Source: Phytopseudomonas seleniipraecipitans (GTDB lineage: Bacteria > Pseudomonadota > Gammaproteobacteria > Pseudomonadales > Pseudomonadaceae). Taken from it: DNA of 64,000 nt. Below the pieces are notes generated by a model. It had not been told where the DNA came from. It did no database searches and saw nothing but the letters and a program-made list of their open reading frames with translations. The first letter of the stretch is position 1; each line of letters begins with the position of its first letter. Of the stretch, positions 53,497 to 62,628 are shown in pieces. Both the position numbers and the translations under genes were made by a program. Where the stretch lies: the NCBI RefSeq assembly GCF_900102335.1, contig NZ_FNBM01000001.1, forward strand, positions 186,001 through 250,000, given 5' to 3'.

Positions 53497-54768
53497 TTAG
53501 GTCGGCGCCGCGAGCGACACCTGAAAACAGCTACCAGTAACGGGCAGGCTGTGCACCGAAATCTGCCAGCCCTGATGAGCGCAGATGCGTTTTACCAGCG
53601 ACAAGCCCAAGCCCAGCCCTTCTCCGCGGGCCTGCTCGCCGCGCACGAAGGGATCGAAGATCTGCTCATGCTGTTGTTCGGGAATGCCCACGCCGCTGTC
53701 GTCGACGCGAAAGCCGTCGGCCAGCAGGGTCAGGGTCACGAAGCCGGTTTCGGTGTAATGCAGCGCGTTGCGCAGCAGGTTGGCCATCACCGTGCGCAGC
53801 AAGGTTGGGTTGTAGACGGCATCGTTCTGCGCCTCCACAACCAGGCGGAAATCGAGACCTTTCTCGCGCATCAGCGGTGACCAGATATCGACCTGCTCAT
53901 CGGCGATTTGCCGCAGGCTGGCGCTGCCTGCGAACAGGCTTTCGTTGCCCTTGACCCGAGCCAGTTGCAGGAACGTCTGCACCAGATCCTGCATTTCGGC
54001 GCTGGCTCTTTCGATGCGCTCCAGTTGTTTGCGTTGGGTGGGTTCGAGGGCGACCTGGGAAAGCAACTCGCACGAACTGGCGATGACCATCAATGGCGTG
54101 CGCAGCTCATGGCTGACGTCGCTGGTGAACAGCCTTTCGCGCTCCAGAGATTGGCGCAGTCGCCCCAGGGTGCTGTCGAACGCAGCGGCCAGTTGGCCGA
54201 CTTCATCGTCCGGGTACTCGGGTGCCAGAGCGGGTGCCAGCGGCAGCAGCTGGTCGCGGTGACGCACCTGGTTGGCCAGCTTGCTGACTGGCCGCATCAC
54301 CCGCTCGGACATGAACCAGCCCAAGGCCAGAGCACCAAGCACGGAGAGCAGGAAGCCGGCCAGCACGACGTTGAACAACACCTGCTCGCGTTTTTCGAAT
54401 TCGCTCTGCTCCTGTACCAGCAGGTAGCGCTCACCGTTACTGATCTGGGTAAACAGGTAATAGGCGCGTTCGCCCTCGACCTGCTCGCTGAACCCTTTCG
54501 GCAGGTCGGCGTAGCGATCAGGAATCCTGTATCCAGGGTAGCTAGATGCGTAGAAACGGGTCTTTGCGTCCAGGCGTGGAGCCTGCCCGTTCTTCAGATC
54601 CTGCTCGATTACGGTGTCCAGTTCGAGCGCGAGCTCTTCGGAAACCAGATGCTCTTCGATCAAGTGAACGATGGCGACGATGCTCAGGGAAAATATGCCG
54701 CTGACCAAGATGGTCATGGTGACGAACGCGATAAGGATGCGCCGGCGGAACGGCTGTTTAGTTTCCAT
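53497..54768 (-). CDS. colS: Sensor histidine kinase ColS
   Basis: Membrane sensor of 423 residues in the ColS family. Two transmembrane helices (about 11-35 and 131-152) enclose a periplasmic domain containing GFSEQVEGE. Glu95 and Glu98 form the ExxE metal-binding motif at the place reported for ColS (Glu96/Glu99 in P. putida), which senses zinc and iron. HAMP (about 153-205), HisKA with FTSDVSHELRTPL, and an HATPase ending near 420 follow. The start at 54768 overlaps the colR end by eleven bases. ColRS guards membrane integrity; the downstream kinase/methyltransferase pair fits that role. Confidence 0.9.
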   Translation of the reverse strand: METKQPFRRRILIAFVTMTILVSGIFSLSIVAIVHLIEEHLVSEELALELDTVIEQDLKNGQAPRLDAKTRFYASSYPGYRIPDRYADLPKGFSEQVEGERAYYLFTQISNGERYLLVQEQSEFEKREQVLFNVVLAGFLLSVLGALALGWFMSERVMRPVSKLANQVRHRDQLLPLAPALAPEYPDDEVGQLAAAFDSTLGRLRQSLERERLFTSDVSHELRTPLMVIASSCELLSQVALEPTQRKQLERIERASAEMQDLVQTFLQLARVKGNESLFAGSASLRQIADEQVDIWSPLMREKGLDFRLVVEAQNDAVYNPTLLRTVMANLLRNALHYTETGFVTLTLLADGFRVDDSGVGIPEQQHEQIFDPFVRGEQARGEGLGLGLSLVKRICAHQGWQISVHSLPVTGSCFQVSLAAPT

Positions 54769-55441
54769 CACGATTCGCTGCCAGGCGATAACCGACGCCA
54801 TGCAAGGTGTGCAGCAGCGCTGTGGTGAACGGCTTGTCAATGGCCTGGCGCAGTTGGTGAATGTGGCTGCGCAGGCTGTCGCTGTCAGGGCAATCGTCGC
54901 CCCACAAGGCCTCTTCAAGCGCCTCGCGGCGCACCACGGCAGGTGAGCGCTGCATCAGCACGCCGAGCAGCTTCATGCCGAGTGGGTTAAGTTTGATGAG
55001 CGCCCCGGCGCGGGTCACGCTGAGGGTGTCGAGGTCGTAGCTCAGGTCGGCGACTTCCAGCACGCGACGCCGATTACCTTGGGAGCGCCGCAGAATGGCT
55101 TCGATGCGCGCGACCAACTCTGACAATGCGAAGGGTTTGATCAGGTAGTCATCGGCCCCGGCGCTCAGGCCCTGCAAACGGTCTTCGAGCGCGTCACGGG
55201 CGGTCAGCATGAGAATCGGAATGCTGCTGCGCGCTTCCTCGCGCAGGCGCCGGCACAGCTGGTAGCCATCGAGGCCGGGCAGCATGATATCCAGCACGAT
55301 CAGGTCGTAGTGGCCTTGAGTAGCCAGATGCAGACCGGACAAACCGTCCTGCGCACAATCGGCCGTATAGCCCTTCAACTGCAGGTAATCCAGGATATTG
55401 GCCAGGATGTCGCGGTTGTCTTCGATCACCAGAATGCGCAT
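54758..55441 (-). CDS. colR: Response regulator ColR (OmpR family)
   Basis: DNA-binding response regulator of 227 residues, the exact ColR length. The receiver has Asp in LIVLDIMLPGLDGY (residue 51) and the C-terminal winged helix spans about 125-225 (VADLSYDLDTLSVTRAGALI, then LRSHIHQLRQAIDKPF). It overlaps colS by eleven bases, so the two are translated together. It is divergent from a phosphatase gene with a 105-bp gap that likely contains its promoter. Known ColR targets include membrane-modification genes; none are shown here by an operator. Confidence 0.9.
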   Translation of the reverse strand: MRILVIEDNRDILANILDYLQLKGYTADCAQDGLSGLHLATQGHYDLIVLDIMLPGLDGYQLCRRLREEARSSIPILMLTARDALEDRLQGLSAGADDYLIKPFALSELVARIEAILRRSQGNRRRVLEVADLSYDLDTLSVTRAGALIKLNPLGMKLLGVLMQRSPAVVRREALEEALWGDDCPDSDSLRSHIHQLRQAIDKPFTTALLHTLHGVGYRLAANRDGN

Positions 55442-55546
55442 TGCTACGTTCTCTTCACAGAATTGACGCTTTTTTCACGAAGCGATGACGATGCCCTCAC
55501 AGGGCAGCCGCGAGACTGTGCTCGTTCATCCAGCCAGGATCATACG

Positions 55547-56212
55547 ATGCCACAGCTCCGATACGCCTCACCACGCCCGTTGTCTTTTATCTGCTGGTTG
55601 TTGGTGGCCGTACTCGGCATGCCCACAACGGCTGCCTGGAGCGCAGTTCGGCAAGCGGGCGCCGATCCGCACTGGGCACAGCCAGTGGACCAAGCCTTCA
55701 ACCTCTATCGCATGCAGCCCGACCTGTATCGCAGTGCCTTGCCCAGTGCCGAGCAACAGGGCGAACTGCAGCAGTTGAAGATCGCCACCGTGATCAATTT
55801 TTACCAGCGCAGCGATGCGGACTGGCTGAGCGTGCCGAGCATCCGCCAGATCCATCAGCCGCTACATGCCGACCGCATGGACGACGCCGATGTGCTGCAG
55901 GCGCTGCGCAGTATTCGTCAGGCCCAGGCGGACGGCCCAGTGCTGATTCATTGCAAGCACGGGCAGAACCGTACCGGGATGATCGCGGCCATGTACCGCA
56001 TCGTTTACCAGGGCTGGAGCAGGCAGCAGGCCATCGACGAAATGCGCGAGGGCGGTTTTGGCGGAAGAGAGCGGTTCGAGGATGCCGAGCGCTACCTGCA
56101 ACAGGTCGACCTGGTGCGCTTTCGCGCGGCGCTGGACAGTGGAGCCTGCAGTACAAGCCCGTGGGCTTATTGCGTGTTGAAGGAGAAAGTGTTCCAGGCA
56201 CTCAACGAGTGA
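55547..56212 (+). CDS. TpbA-like periplasmic dual-specificity protein phosphatase
   Basis: Exported protein tyrosine/serine phosphatase of 221 residues. The signal peptide ends near residue 33 (PLSFICWLLVAVLGMP, then TTAAWSA). The catalytic loop is HCKHGQNRTG with Cys136 and Arg142, and the general acid is Asp109 in HADRMDDAD, matching TpbA of P. aeruginosa with an offset of four residues. YRMQPDLYRSALP is shared too. TpbA controls the cyclase TpbB and biofilm formation; which protein is the target here is unknown. CAGGA precedes the ATG. Confidence 0.85.
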   Translation: MPQLRYASPRPLSFICWLLVAVLGMPTTAAWSAVRQAGADPHWAQPVDQAFNLYRMQPDLYRSALPSAEQQGELQQLKIATVINFYQRSDADWLSVPSIRQIHQPLHADRMDDADVLQALRSIRQAQADGPVLIHCKHGQNRTGMIAAMYRIVYQGWSRQQAIDEMREGGFGGRERFEDAERYLQQVDLVRFRAALDSGACSTSPWAYCVLKEKVFQALNE

Positions 56213-56219
56213 GGTAATC

Positions 56220-56594
56220 ATGACCGTGATGATGTGGCGTCGATTGCTGCTGCCAGCAGTACTGATCGCATTACTGGGCGGTTGCCAAAGTACCCGCGAC
56301 TACATGCTCGCGCAGGGTTACTCGGCCGCGTTCGCGTCGGGCTATGCCGACGGTTGCACCAGCGGCGATAGCGCCGCCAAGGCACTCGGCGCGTTCCGCA
56401 AGAATGTGCCGGTGTACCTGGCGGACGCGCAATACGCGACTGGCTGGGACGACGGATTTAGACAGTGTCAGGCCAGTGCGAACGCTGACATTGATCGTCG
56501 CCTGCAGCCTGACAGTCGAGAGGACCGTGCCTGGCGCAGGCAGGTTGATCAGGACATGGCCAAGGCGCTGAGCCATTCGAGGAAGAAAGGCTAG
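56220..56594 (+). CDS. Predicted lipoprotein
   Basis: Predicted lipoprotein of 124 residues. The lipobox LLGGC is at residues 18-22, after an N-terminal MMWRRLLLPAVLIA. After it come repeated alanine- and glycine-rich turns with cysteines in CTSGDS and RQCQAS. The stop of the phosphatase gene lies six bases before its ATG, so they form one transcript. I recognise no family. It could be the partner or substrate of the phosphatase; that is inferred only from linkage. Confidence 0.7.
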   Translation: MTVMMWRRLLLPAVLIALLGGCQSTRDYMLAQGYSAAFASGYADGCTSGDSAAKALGAFRKNVPVYLADAQYATGWDDGFRQCQASANADIDRRLQPDSREDRAWRRQVDQDMAKALSHSRKKG

Positions 56595-56665
56595 AAAGCG
56601 CAGATGCCTTAAAATTGTCATGCAGCTGTCGCAAACTTACTCGTTTGGTAGGTGATCGGCTGGCA

Positions 56666-57925
56666 ATGGCTGGCGGTTACCCACATTTGCGCAGCCCGCG
56701 TGTCGATCTGTTGCCTGGAACCCTTTGCGTGCCTGAAGCCTCGCGTACCCCCGCCACCTCGTGGTCGATCTTTCTGATTTTCCTGCGCCTGGGGCTGACC
56801 TCCTTTGGTGGCCCGGTCGCGCACCTGGGCTATTTTCGCGAGGCGTTCGTCACGCGTCGCCGCTGGCTGAGCGAGCAGGCGTACGCTGAGCTCGTTGCGC
56901 TTTGCCAGTTCCTGCCTGGTCCGGCCAGTAGCCAGGTGGGTATGGCGATCGGCTTGTCGCAAGCCGGTTACCGCGGTGCGCTGGCGGCATGGGCTGGCTT
57001 CACGTTGCCGTCCGCTGTGCTGCTGATGCTGTTTGCACAAAGCATCGTCGATCAGGGCGATTCGCTCGCCTCGGGCGCCCTGCATGGGCTGAAGATCGTC
57101 GCCTTCGCGGTAGTTGCCCAGGCTGTGTGGGGCATGGCCCGCACGCTCTGCCCGGACGTTCCGCGGCGCGGGATGATGCTCGCCGCGGCCGTTCTGGCAT
57201 TGCTGATGCCCGGCGCCTTGGGGCAGGTTGCAGTGATCGTCGGCGCCGGGGTGCTGGGCTGCATATTCTTCATGCCCGCGGCCAACAGCGGTGCAAACTC
57301 GCTGCCCGTCGGCATCACTCAGAAAACCGGTGCGCTCTGGCTGGCCCTGTTCGTCGCGTTACTGCTAGGCCTGCCGGTGCTCGCGTACAGCCTGCAGAGC
57401 ACGACCCTCAACGTGCTGGATGCGTTCTACCGGGCCGGAGCCCTGGTGTTTGGCGGTGGCCATGTGCTGTTACCGCTGTTGCAGGCCGAGGTGGTGCCGA
57501 GCGGTTGGGTCAGTAATGATCTGTTCCTTGCCGGCTACGGGGCCACCCAGGCGGTGCCCGGCCCGCTGTTTACCTTCGCGGCATTTCTCGGCAGCGCGAT
57601 GCAGGCGCCGTTATCCGGCTGGACCGGCGGGTTGTTGTGTCTGCTGGCGATCTTCCTGCCATCGTTTCTGATCCTCGCCGGCGTATTGCCGTTCTGGGCG
57701 CGCTTGCGCGGCCGTCCGCGTATTCAGGCGGCGATGCTCGGGGTGAACGCCGGCGTGGTCGGCCTGTTGCTGGCCACGCTGTATCAGCCGGTCGGTACCA
57801 GCGCCATACACGGTTTACTGGACCTTGCCCTGGCGATCATCGCGCTGATTGCCCTGATGGCCGGCAAACTGCCGCCCTGGCTGGTGGTGCTGGGTGGTGC
57901 GGTTGTGGGATGGTTGGCGCTCTGA
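56666..57925 (+). CDS. chrA: Chromate transporter ChrA (long form)
   Basis: Inner-membrane anion exporter for chromate, two CHR domains in one chain, about 419 residues. The first domain begins with LIFLRLGLTSFGGPVAHLGY and ALCQFLPGPASSQVGMAIGL, the second with GALVFGGGHVLLPLLQAEVV and YGATQAVPGPLFTFAAFLGS. The start is uncertain: the ATG at 56666 has a distant AGGTGA; a GTG at 56729 with GGAA eight bases upstream would give about 398 residues. It lies downstream of the lipoprotein gene but is separated by 71 bases. Confidence 0.88.
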   Translation: MAGGYPHLRSPRVDLLPGTLCVPEASRTPATSWSIFLIFLRLGLTSFGGPVAHLGYFREAFVTRRRWLSEQAYAELVALCQFLPGPASSQVGMAIGLSQAGYRGALAAWAGFTLPSAVLLMLFAQSIVDQGDSLASGALHGLKIVAFAVVAQAVWGMARTLCPDVPRRGMMLAAAVLALLMPGALGQVAVIVGAGVLGCIFFMPAANSGANSLPVGITQKTGALWLALFVALLLGLPVLAYSLQSTTLNVLDAFYRAGALVFGGGHVLLPLLQAEVVPSGWVSNDLFLAGYGATQAVPGPLFTFAAFLGSAMQAPLSGWTGGLLCLLAIFLPSFLILAGVLPFWARLRGRPRIQAAMLGVNAGVVGLLLATLYQPVGTSAIHGLLDLALAIIALIALMAGKLPPWLVVLGGAVVGWLAL

Positions 57926-57985
57926 GCCGCCCGGCAGTGACTGCCGCAGTGGATTTGCCTTTTCTTTGGTTAAAGGAAGCAGCTG

Positions 57986-58216
57986 ATGGCGTTTGACTGG
58001 CATAGCGGCACGATCGAGCGCGACACGGTGATTGACGGCACGTATCGCAATACCCAGAAAGTGCGACGCTTCATGCTGCAGCAATGCGGTGCTGATTTCC
58101 GCTTCGACCGACCGTTCATGGCATGGATTAGAAGCGGTGCGCCGAGCACCATGGGCGATGTGGTGGATGAGTGGAAGCGCCGCCACGGCAGCTCATCTAC
58201 GCGGCCCGCTATCTGA
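57986..58216 (+). CDS. DUF6434 family small protein
   Basis: Small protein of 76 residues. FDWHSGTIERDTVIDGTYRN, then TQKVRRFM and FRFDRPFMAWIRSG, then TMGDVVDEWKRR is the DUF6434 core, found in many bacteria sometimes next to SAP domains. AAAGGAAG lies five bases upstream of the ATG. It is on the same strand as chrA with 60 bases between, and converges on the HAD gene. Function unknown; members are sometimes considered DNA- or nucleic-acid-related. Confidence 0.78.
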   Translation: MAFDWHSGTIERDTVIDGTYRNTQKVRRFMLQQCGADFRFDRPFMAWIRSGAPSTMGDVVDEWKRRHGSSSTRPAI

Positions 58217-58282
58217 CGCCGCAGTCCAGCGGGGTATCGGTGAAAATGCCAGGCACTGCTTTAGCAGCGTTGGCATCGCCGC

Positions 58283-58969
58283 TTAGGTTTCACCGTTCTG
58301 AACACGCTGCACGAGGCCCGGCAATTCATCCATACGCCCGATAAGGTGCTCGACACCCAGCTGGCGCAGGGTTTCGCCATGTTCTGGCGGAATATGACTG
58401 GCGCCGAGGAAGCCGATCACCTGCATACCCGCGGTAAGCGCAGCAGTAGCACCCGTAACGCTGTCCTCCACGACCAGGCAATTGCGCGGGTCGACGCCAG
58501 CGGTTTCCGCGGCCAGCAGGTAGAGGTCAGGGGCGGGTTTGGGGCGTTCGACCTGATCGGCGCTGAACACGCCACGGTTGACGCGCTCGACCAGCTCGCA
58601 ACGCTGCAGAGCGAAAGCCACAGCATCTGAAAGACTGTTGGACACCACCGCCAGCGGCAGGTCGATCTTCATCAATGCATCACGCACGCCAGCGATGGGC
58701 TGCACTTCAGCGCGAATACGCGCCTTGATGATGTTGCGGTTCTCTTCAAGAAACCCGGTGGGCAGCGGCTTGCCGAAATGCGCTTCGACGCGTGCCAGGA
58801 TGTCGCGGCTCTGCAGCCCGAAAGTGCCAGCCAGGACCACGTCCAGCTCGTGAGCCGGGTAGTATTCGGCGAGCGCTGCGTGCAGGTGGCGCTCGGCGAT
58901 GATCTCGCTATCGATCAATACGCCGTCGCAGTCACAGATCAGCAATTCGATAGAGGGTTTCGGCTGCAT
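58283..58969 (-). CDS. HAD-family phosphatase (beta-phosphoglucomutase/YieH-like)
   Basis: Cytoplasmic HAD phosphohydrolase of 228 residues with a helical cap. The nucleophile/acid pair is Asp13/Asp15 in ICDCDGVLIDSE, motif II is VVSNSLSDAV, the lysine is in ERPKPAPDLYLLAAE and the last acidic pair is VVEDSVTGATAAL. The layout is that of YieH and sugar-phosphate phosphatases. I place the start at 58969 because GGAG lies nine bases upstream; the frame extending to 59086 would lie across the next gene's end. Substrate unknown. Confidence 0.86.
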   Translation of the reverse strand: MQPKPSIELLICDCDGVLIDSEIIAERHLHAALAEYYPAHELDVVLAGTFGLQSRDILARVEAHFGKPLPTGFLEENRNIIKARIRAEVQPIAGVRDALMKIDLPLAVVSNSLSDAVAFALQRCELVERVNRGVFSADQVERPKPAPDLYLLAAETAGVDPRNCLVVEDSVTGATAALTAGMQVIGFLGASHIPPEHGETLRQLGVEHLIGRMDELPGLVQRVQNGET

Positions 58970-59018
58970 GGCGACAATCTCCAAAAAGCGGGAGGGCTTG
59001 TTTATCACAGAACTGCTG

Positions 59019-60368
59019 TCAGTTAGAACCGGGTGCCAGCGCGCCTGCCGGCCGCTGCAGCAGCAACAGCGGCAGCCCCGCGCCAAGTATCACCAGCCCC
59101 AGCAGTGCGCCAGCGCCGGCGTACAGCGTGCTCGCCCAGAACAGACCGAGGCAGCTGGCAGCGAACAGCAAGGGCATCAGTGGATACAGCGGCACACTGA
59201 AGGGACGCATGCGATCGGGCTGCAGGCGACGCAGACGCAGCAGTGAAAGGGCAGTCACGCACATGAACAGCCAGAACACTGGGGCGGTGTAGGCGACCAT
59301 GCTTTGCACGCCGTTTTCGCTGAGCGCGCCGAACAGAATCAGCGGCAAGGTGATCAGGCATTGCGCCAGCAGCGCACGCACCGGAGTGGCCGCACGGTCG
59401 TTCCAGGCGCCAAGCATCGACAGCTGCGGCACGTCGCGACCCAATGCGTAGTACACCCGCGATCCAGTGAGAATGGTGGCGTTCAGCGTGCTGATCGCGG
59501 TGATGCAGATCAGCACGCTGAGCAGTACGCCACCCCACGGGCCCGCGACGATGGTCATCAGGTCGGCACCGATCGCGCTCGACTGGCGCAGGCCTTCGAG
59601 CCCGAAGATGTTGATGAACACCAGGTTGGCCAGCAGGTACACAGCGGTCACCACCAGCGTGCCGAGCAGTAGCACACGGCTCATGTTGCGGCCCGGGTTG
59701 CGCAGCTCGCCAGAAAGATAAGCCGCCTCGTTCCAGCCGCCGTAAGTGAGCAGCACGAACACCATACCCATGCCGAGCATGCCGGCCAGGTTACCGCTGA
59801 ACTCGTTGTCGACCGGCGCGACTGCTTCAATCGGTTCGGCCAGCAGCAGGCCGGCGAGAATCACAGTGATCAGCGCCGCGAGGGTGATGCCGGTGAACAG
59901 CACCTGCAGGCGCTTGGATTCGTGGGTGCCGAGGATATTCAGCGCGGTCAGCGCCACCACCACCATGGTCGCGTGCCAGGCGCTGCCGTACTCACCCAGC
60001 GGCAGCAGACGCTGCGCATAATCGCCATAAATGAACGCCACCACGGCGATCGCGCCGGTCTGGATCACCGTGCCTCTCGCCCAGGCGAACAACAGGCTTA
60101 GCTGCCGCCCCCAGGCCAGGTGCAGATAATGGTATTCACCACCGCGATCCGGGTAGCAGGCGCCGAGTTCGGCGTAGCACAGCGCGCCGACCAGCATCAG
60201 CAGGCCACCGGCCAGCCACAGGGCGATATACAGCACGCTGTTGTCGGCGTGCTGAGCCACCAGCGGCGGGAAACCGAAGATGCCCACGCCGATCACCACG
60301 CCGACCAGCAGGGCAACGCCGTCGATGACCGACAGGCCGGGTTGTCGTGTCGTTGTGCGTGCGTTCAT
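59019..60368 (-). CDS. APC-family amino acid/polyamine permease
   Basis: Inner-membrane transporter of 449 residues with twelve predicted helices. SVIDGVALLVGVVIGVGIFG at the N-terminus and GGEYHYLHLAWGRQLSLLFA near residue 75 are typical of the APC superfamily. It begins three bases after the upstream methyltransferase gene, so the two are one transcript. The substrate is probably an amino acid or polyamine; nothing more specific can be inferred. Confidence 0.86.
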   Translation of the reverse strand: MNARTTTRQPGLSVIDGVALLVGVVIGVGIFGFPPLVAQHADNSVLYIALWLAGGLLMLVGALCYAELGACYPDRGGEYHYLHLAWGRQLSLLFAWARGTVIQTGAIAVVAFIYGDYAQRLLPLGEYGSAWHATMVVVALTALNILGTHESKRLQVLFTGITLAALITVILAGLLLAEPIEAVAPVDNEFSGNLAGMLGMGMVFVLLTYGGWNEAAYLSGELRNPGRNMSRVLLLGTLVVTAVYLLANLVFINIFGLEGLRQSSAIGADLMTIVAGPWGGVLLSVLICITAISTLNATILTGSRVYYALGRDVPQLSMLGAWNDRAATPVRALLAQCLITLPLILFGALSENGVQSMVAYTAPVFWLFMCVTALSLLRLRRLQPDRMRPFSVPLYPLMPLLFAASCLGLFWASTLYAGAGALLGLVILGAGLPLLLLQRPAGALAPGSN

Positions 60369-60371
60369 GGC

Positions 60372-61163
60372 TTAGCTCCGTCGCGCGCTCCAGCCGGGCA
60401 CCGCGCCCTCGGCGGAGATCGGCTCGATGCGATCGCCGTTGACCTGGCCGACATACAGTTTGCCGTCGATCTCCAAGCGCAGTTCAGTGCCGTTCAGGCG
60501 ACCGCGCAGCCTCTCCTGATGCTGGGTGACGCCGGTGATTTCCTGAAAGCTCTGCTGCAGATCGACATTGAAGGTTTCGCCCTCGCTGTCGATCTCCCAG
60601 TTACCTGCCACCTTGGCCGGCACGATCCATAGGTAGATGCGCGCGCCTTCGACGATGTCGCTGCGATCAGGCTCCCAGTCATCCATGCTGAACGCGTGCG
60701 ATACCACGCGGGTGCCGGGCTTGAGTGTGTCGAGAATCACCGGGCGCAAGCGCATGTTGACGGTGTTCAGCAGGTACATGGTCAGCACATCGGCGTCGGC
60801 AATGTCCTTTTTGAACAGGTCACCCTGCTCGAACACCACCTTGTCCGCGACCCCTGCCTGCTGCGCGTTGGCCTCGGCTTCCTCGATGCGCTGCGGGTTC
60901 AGGTCGATGCCGTAAGCCGCCTTGGCGCCGCGATCCTTCACCGCCGAGATGGCGATGCGGCCATCGCCCGAGCCGAGATCGACCACGTAGTCATCAGGGC
61001 TGACGTTGGCCATTTCCAGCATGCGCGCCACCACCGGCTCGGGCGTTGGCACATAAGGCACATCCAGAGCGATGGTCTGAGCGTGGGCGGCGCTGTGCAG
61101 CAGGCCACACAGGGCCAGCGCTGTGGCGCACAAGGACAGCGGGCGGGCGGACGCGGTGCTCAT
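60372..61163 (-). CDS. SAM-dependent methyltransferase with N-terminal signal peptide
   Basis: Class I methyltransferase-fold protein of 263 residues. It begins with a classical signal peptide: a short polar region, a hydrophobic run (LCATALALCGLLHSA) and a cleavage site after AHAQ near residue 29. The SAM motif is YVVDLGSGDGRIAISAV near 62, with acidic AAYGIDLNPQRIEEAE and FEQGDLFKK following. It has an additional C-terminal domain of about 90 residues. It is coupled to the APC permease gene. SAM is not normally present in the periplasm, so the location or the co-substrate is a puzzle. Confidence 0.85.
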   Translation of the reverse strand: MSTASARPLSLCATALALCGLLHSAAHAQTIALDVPYVPTPEPVVARMLEMANVSPDDYVVDLGSGDGRIAISAVKDRGAKAAYGIDLNPQRIEEAEANAQQAGVADKVVFEQGDLFKKDIADADVLTMYLLNTVNMRLRPVILDTLKPGTRVVSHAFSMDDWEPDRSDIVEGARIYLWIVPAKVAGNWEIDSEGETFNVDLQQSFQEITGVTQHQERLRGRLNGTELRLEIDGKLYVGQVNGDRIEPISAEGAVPGWSARRS

Positions 61164-61397
61164 CGGCGTTTACTCCTCAACAGGGTCGGTAAGGGGAAGG
61201 GCAACGAATTTTCCGACCGAGGCCTTTTCGCAATGGTTCGACCCGTGGAACGGCCAGTGCCAGACGGACGGCCGTAAAGTGCCGCTCAGGGCAGTCAATA
61301 CGCCGCCTGCAGGTGTGTTACCTGATGTGAAACCATTGCCTTGATGGCGGTGAGAAGGCATGGTGATCGGATTTTTCAGTCACGGGATCGGGCCGTC

Positions 61398-62612
61398 ATG
61401 CGCCTTCTGCACACCTCCGACTGGCACCTGGGCCAGCACTTCATGGGCAAGACGCGTCAGGCCGAGCATCAGGCGTTCTGCGCCTGGCTGATCGAGCAGG
61501 TGCGCGAGCACCAGGTGCAGGTGGTGCTGGTCGCGGGCGACATTTTCGATACGGGTTCGCCGCCCAGCTACGCCCGCGAGCAGTACAACCATTTCGTCGT
61601 CGCCCTGCGCGACACCGGTTGCCAGTTGGTGGTGCTCGGCGGCAACCACGATTCGGTGGCCATGCTCGGTGAAAGCCGCACCCTGCTGGCCCAACTCGGC
61701 ACCCGGGTGATTCCAGGTGTCGGCGTGCAATTGCAGGATCAATTGCTAGTGCTCGACGGCGCCGACGGCGAGCCGGCGGCGCTGCTCTGCGCCATTCCCT
61801 TCATCCGCCCGCGCGACGTGCTGCGCAGCGAAGCGGGGCAGAGCGCGGCGGATAAACAACTGTCGCTGCAGCAGGCCATCCACGGGCATTACCAGGCGCT
61901 CTTCGAGCTGGCCCTGGCGCGGCGGGGCGAACTCGGCGGCAGCGTGCCGATCATCGCCACCGGGCACCTGACCACCGTGGGCGCCAGTGCCAGCGAGTCG
62001 GTGCGGGAAATCTACGTCGGCGCGCTGGAAGCCTTCCCGACGGCGTCTTTTCCAGCCGCCGATTACATCGCCCTGGGGCATATTCACCGGCCTCAGAAGG
62101 TCGGCGGCCTTGAGCACATTCGCTACAGCGGATCGCCGATCCCTCTGAGTTTCGACGAAGCCCGCCAGCAGAAGGAAGTGCTGCTGGTCGAGGTCGACGA
62201 GACGGGCTTGCGAGATGTAAGCGCGTTGCCGGTGCCGCGCTTCCAGGTGCTGCAATCGCTACGCGGCACGCTCAAGACCCTGCCCGCTGCGCTGGCCGAA
62301 GCGGCCGCTGAAGGCAGCGCTGAGCGACCAGTGTGGCTGGAAGTGCAAGTCGAGGGCGACGATTACCTCAGCGATCTGCAGGTGCGTATCGCCGCACTGT
62401 GTGAGGGGTTGCCGGTGGAAGTGCTGCGCATTCGCCGCGCCCGCGGCAGCGCAGTCGCCAGCCTGCAGAGCGAGCAGGCGACCCTCGACGAGCTGACGCC
62501 GGAGCAGGTGTTCGCTCAACGCGTGCAGCAGGAAACTCTCGACGAAGCGGATGTGCAGCGGCTTGGAACGCTCTATCGCGGGGTGCTGGAAAGCCTTCGC
62601 AACCAAAGCTGA
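61398..62612 (+). CDS. sbcD: Exonuclease subunit SbcD
   Basis: Mre11-type nuclease subunit of the SbcCD complex, 404 residues. Phosphoesterase motifs are LLHTSDWHLGQHF at the N-terminus, VAGDIFDTGSP, VLGGNHDS, IATGHLT and YIALGHIHRPQKVGG; all metal ligands are intact. The SbcC partner would be expected directly downstream but instead there is a terminator and a convergent chemoreceptor gene. The start at 61398 gives the standard MRLLHTSDW; frames reaching 61341 are unlikely. Confidence 0.93.
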   Translation: MRLLHTSDWHLGQHFMGKTRQAEHQAFCAWLIEQVREHQVQVVLVAGDIFDTGSPPSYAREQYNHFVVALRDTGCQLVVLGGNHDSVAMLGESRTLLAQLGTRVIPGVGVQLQDQLLVLDGADGEPAALLCAIPFIRPRDVLRSEAGQSAADKQLSLQQAIHGHYQALFELALARRGELGGSVPIIATGHLTTVGASASESVREIYVGALEAFPTASFPAADYIALGHIHRPQKVGGLEHIRYSGSPIPLSFDEARQQKEVLLVEVDETGLRDVSALPVPRFQVLQSLRGTLKTLPAALAEAAAEGSAERPVWLEVQVEGDDYLSDLQVRIAALCEGLPVEVLRIRRARGSAVASLQSEQATLDELTPEQVFAQRVQQETLDEADVQRLGTLYRGVLESLRNQS

Positions 62613-62628
62613 TGGCGGGCGCTGCATC

